From positions 1 through 5,945 of the forward strand of contig JBBSOJ010000205.1 of the NCBI GenBank assembly GCA_038259855.1: a stretch of DNA of 5,945 bases. The letters are read 5' to 3'. This document shows positions 5,075-5,945 of the stretch, one piece after another. The notes beneath the pieces are model-generated. The model was not told the origin of the DNA, did no database searches, and worked only from the letters and a program-made list of their open reading frames with translations. The stretch's first letter is position 1. Every line of letters starts with the position of its first letter. The translations under genes were made by a program, and so were the position numbers. This stretch comes from JBPOFM01 sp038259855. Lineage in GTDB: Bacteria > Bacteroidota > Bacteroidia > Flavobacteriales > Flavobacteriaceae.

Positions 5075-5945
5075 TTATTTTACTTCAATCAAAATAGGAG
5101 AGTGAACGGCATTATCAGAGTTCTTAATTATGAACAACTGTAGGGCATCTCCACTGTTAACGAACTCGAGCAGTAATTTGGCCTCTTCACTCAACCGATT
5201 TCCTTTGACAGAAACGGTTGGCTTACCTGGAATTTTAAATTTGAAGTCAGTTATTGTTCCTTTATCAATGGATAATTCGACATTGCTCAATTCGGATTTT
5301 GTAAGAGTATACATATTATCATTCGATCTTCTTCCATTGAGCATAACGGCTTCGTCACTTTTACGTTGTTTTTTAATGACATTAGGCTCTTTACTTATAT
5401 AAACTATCGGTTCATTCGAATCCTTTTCCTTTGTTGAAATATTAAGGTCTTTATTTTCTTTCAAAAGTTGAATGGCGTCATCTGATGAAATCGATTTGTT
5501 CTCATAGTAAAAAGATGCCCCTTTTTTAGCCATTTCCTTGACATGATCCAAAGGCAATCTTGGTGGTGGAGGCGGAGGAGGCATTTCGTTAGGGTCAGGA
5601 ACAACAATCACATCAACAATTTTTCCATCTTTGTTTTTATGTTTATAAATGTAGCCTTGTTTTTGACTATTATAATTGTCTATGGCGATTTGGTACTTTT
5701 TTTTCTGCTGTTTAGTGGCGTTTGCAGGGATTGGTGGTGGCGGTGGTATGTCGTGCATTTGAACAATTTGTGGCGATTCTTTTAACTCGGCAGGTAATGG
5801 CGGTGGCGGTGGTGGAAAATCAGGAAACGGTTCCGCATTTGCTTTTTGGTCTTTAGACATTTTAGCATAAATTACATTTAATCGCTTAAGGTCGCTTAAT
5901 TTAATTAGCTGTTGGTCTTTAAACTGCGAATTATAATAGTTGGCT
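5075..5945 (-). CDS. C-terminal part of a large polyproline-rich protein, probably BlaR1/M56-like with a GldM-like tail (5' end outside window)
   Basis: The reading frame is open from the right window edge to the stop at 5075-5077, giving 289 residues. The first Met (5858-5860) is preceded in frame by 28 open codons that end LSDLKRLNVIYAKM. This block flows into SKDQKANAEPFP, a stretch I know as internal in flavobacterial M56 (BlaR1-like) metallopeptidases, so the true start is upstream. Counting from that Met, three polyproline tracts lie at 16-21, 39-43 and 94-100, with a lysine-rich helix (about 48-68) between the second and third. Then come AKKGASFYYENKSISSDDAIQLL (about 110-132) and a C-terminal region with FKIPGKPTVSVKGNRLS (about 208-223), like the C-terminal domain of GldM. 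The part seen is probably periplasmic. The peptidase domain itself is not visible, so the M56 call is inferred. A strong terminator follows. Confidence 0.72.
   Translation of the reverse strand, partial: ANYYNSQFKDQQLIKLSDLKRLNVIYAKMSKDQKANAEPFPDFPPPPPPLPAELKESPQIVQMHDIPPPPPIPANATKQQKKKYQIAIDNYNSQKQGYIYKHKNKDGKIVDVIVVPDPNEMPPPPPPPRLPLDHVKEMAKKGASFYYENKSISSDDAIQLLKENKDLNISTKEKDSNEPIVYISKEPNVIKKQRKSDEAVMLNGRRSNDNMYTLTKSELSNVELSIDKGTITDFKFKIPGKPTVSVKGNRLSEEAKLLLEFVNSGDALQLFIIKNSDNAVHSPILIEVK

Noticed and set aside
5543..5785. Plus-strand open frame of 80 codons rich in Trp and Arg
   Set aside because: Its Trp/Arg runs are the antisense of the polyproline codons in the minus-strand gene; no independent support.

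Overview
The window looks like chromosomal DNA from a member of the Bacteroidota, most likely the Flavobacteriia. The signs are an AT-rich composition, start codons without clear Shine-Dalgarno sequences, a DUF4407 membrane protein, and a right-edge protein tail of a kind I know from flavobacterial M56 (BlaR1-like) peptidases, with polyproline linkers and a GldM-like C-terminus. This placement is inferred from protein style; no rRNA or other marker gene is present. I see no tRNA, CRISPR array, insertion sequence or phage gene.

Left part (1-945, + strand): the last 78 codons of an MmcQ/YjbR-family protein, a 129-bp spacer carrying AT-rich direct and inverted repeats, and a complete long-form PhnA-family zinc-ribbon protein.

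Middle (1045-3304, + strand): a two-gene hydroxyproline unit. A 4-hydroxyproline 2-epimerase with both catalytic cysteines is followed after 1 nt by a DadA-type FAD-dependent D-amino acid dehydrogenase. Together they can convert trans-4-hydroxy-L-proline to cis-4-hydroxy-D-proline and oxidise it to a pyrroline carboxylate. The later catabolic enzymes are not in the window.

Right part: a 251-bp gene-free stretch rich in short dyad symmetries, then a small single-domain STAS-like protein (+) that converges on a DUF4407 four-helix membrane protein (-). Their stop codons lie in one 8-bp palindrome, 2 nt apart. Upstream of the DUF4407 gene and on the same strand is the C-terminal 289 codons of a larger polyproline-rich protein. 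Its frame stays open to the window edge, so the Met at 5858-5860 is probably internal. A strong rho-independent terminator (5010-5052) separates these two minus-strand genes.

The window is mostly ordinary housekeeping and catabolic sequence. The least understood parts are the DUF4407 protein, the STAS-like protein with a non-canonical phosphosite, the polyproline/GldM-like tail, and the dyad-rich spacer. I do not see a convincing new multi-gene system.
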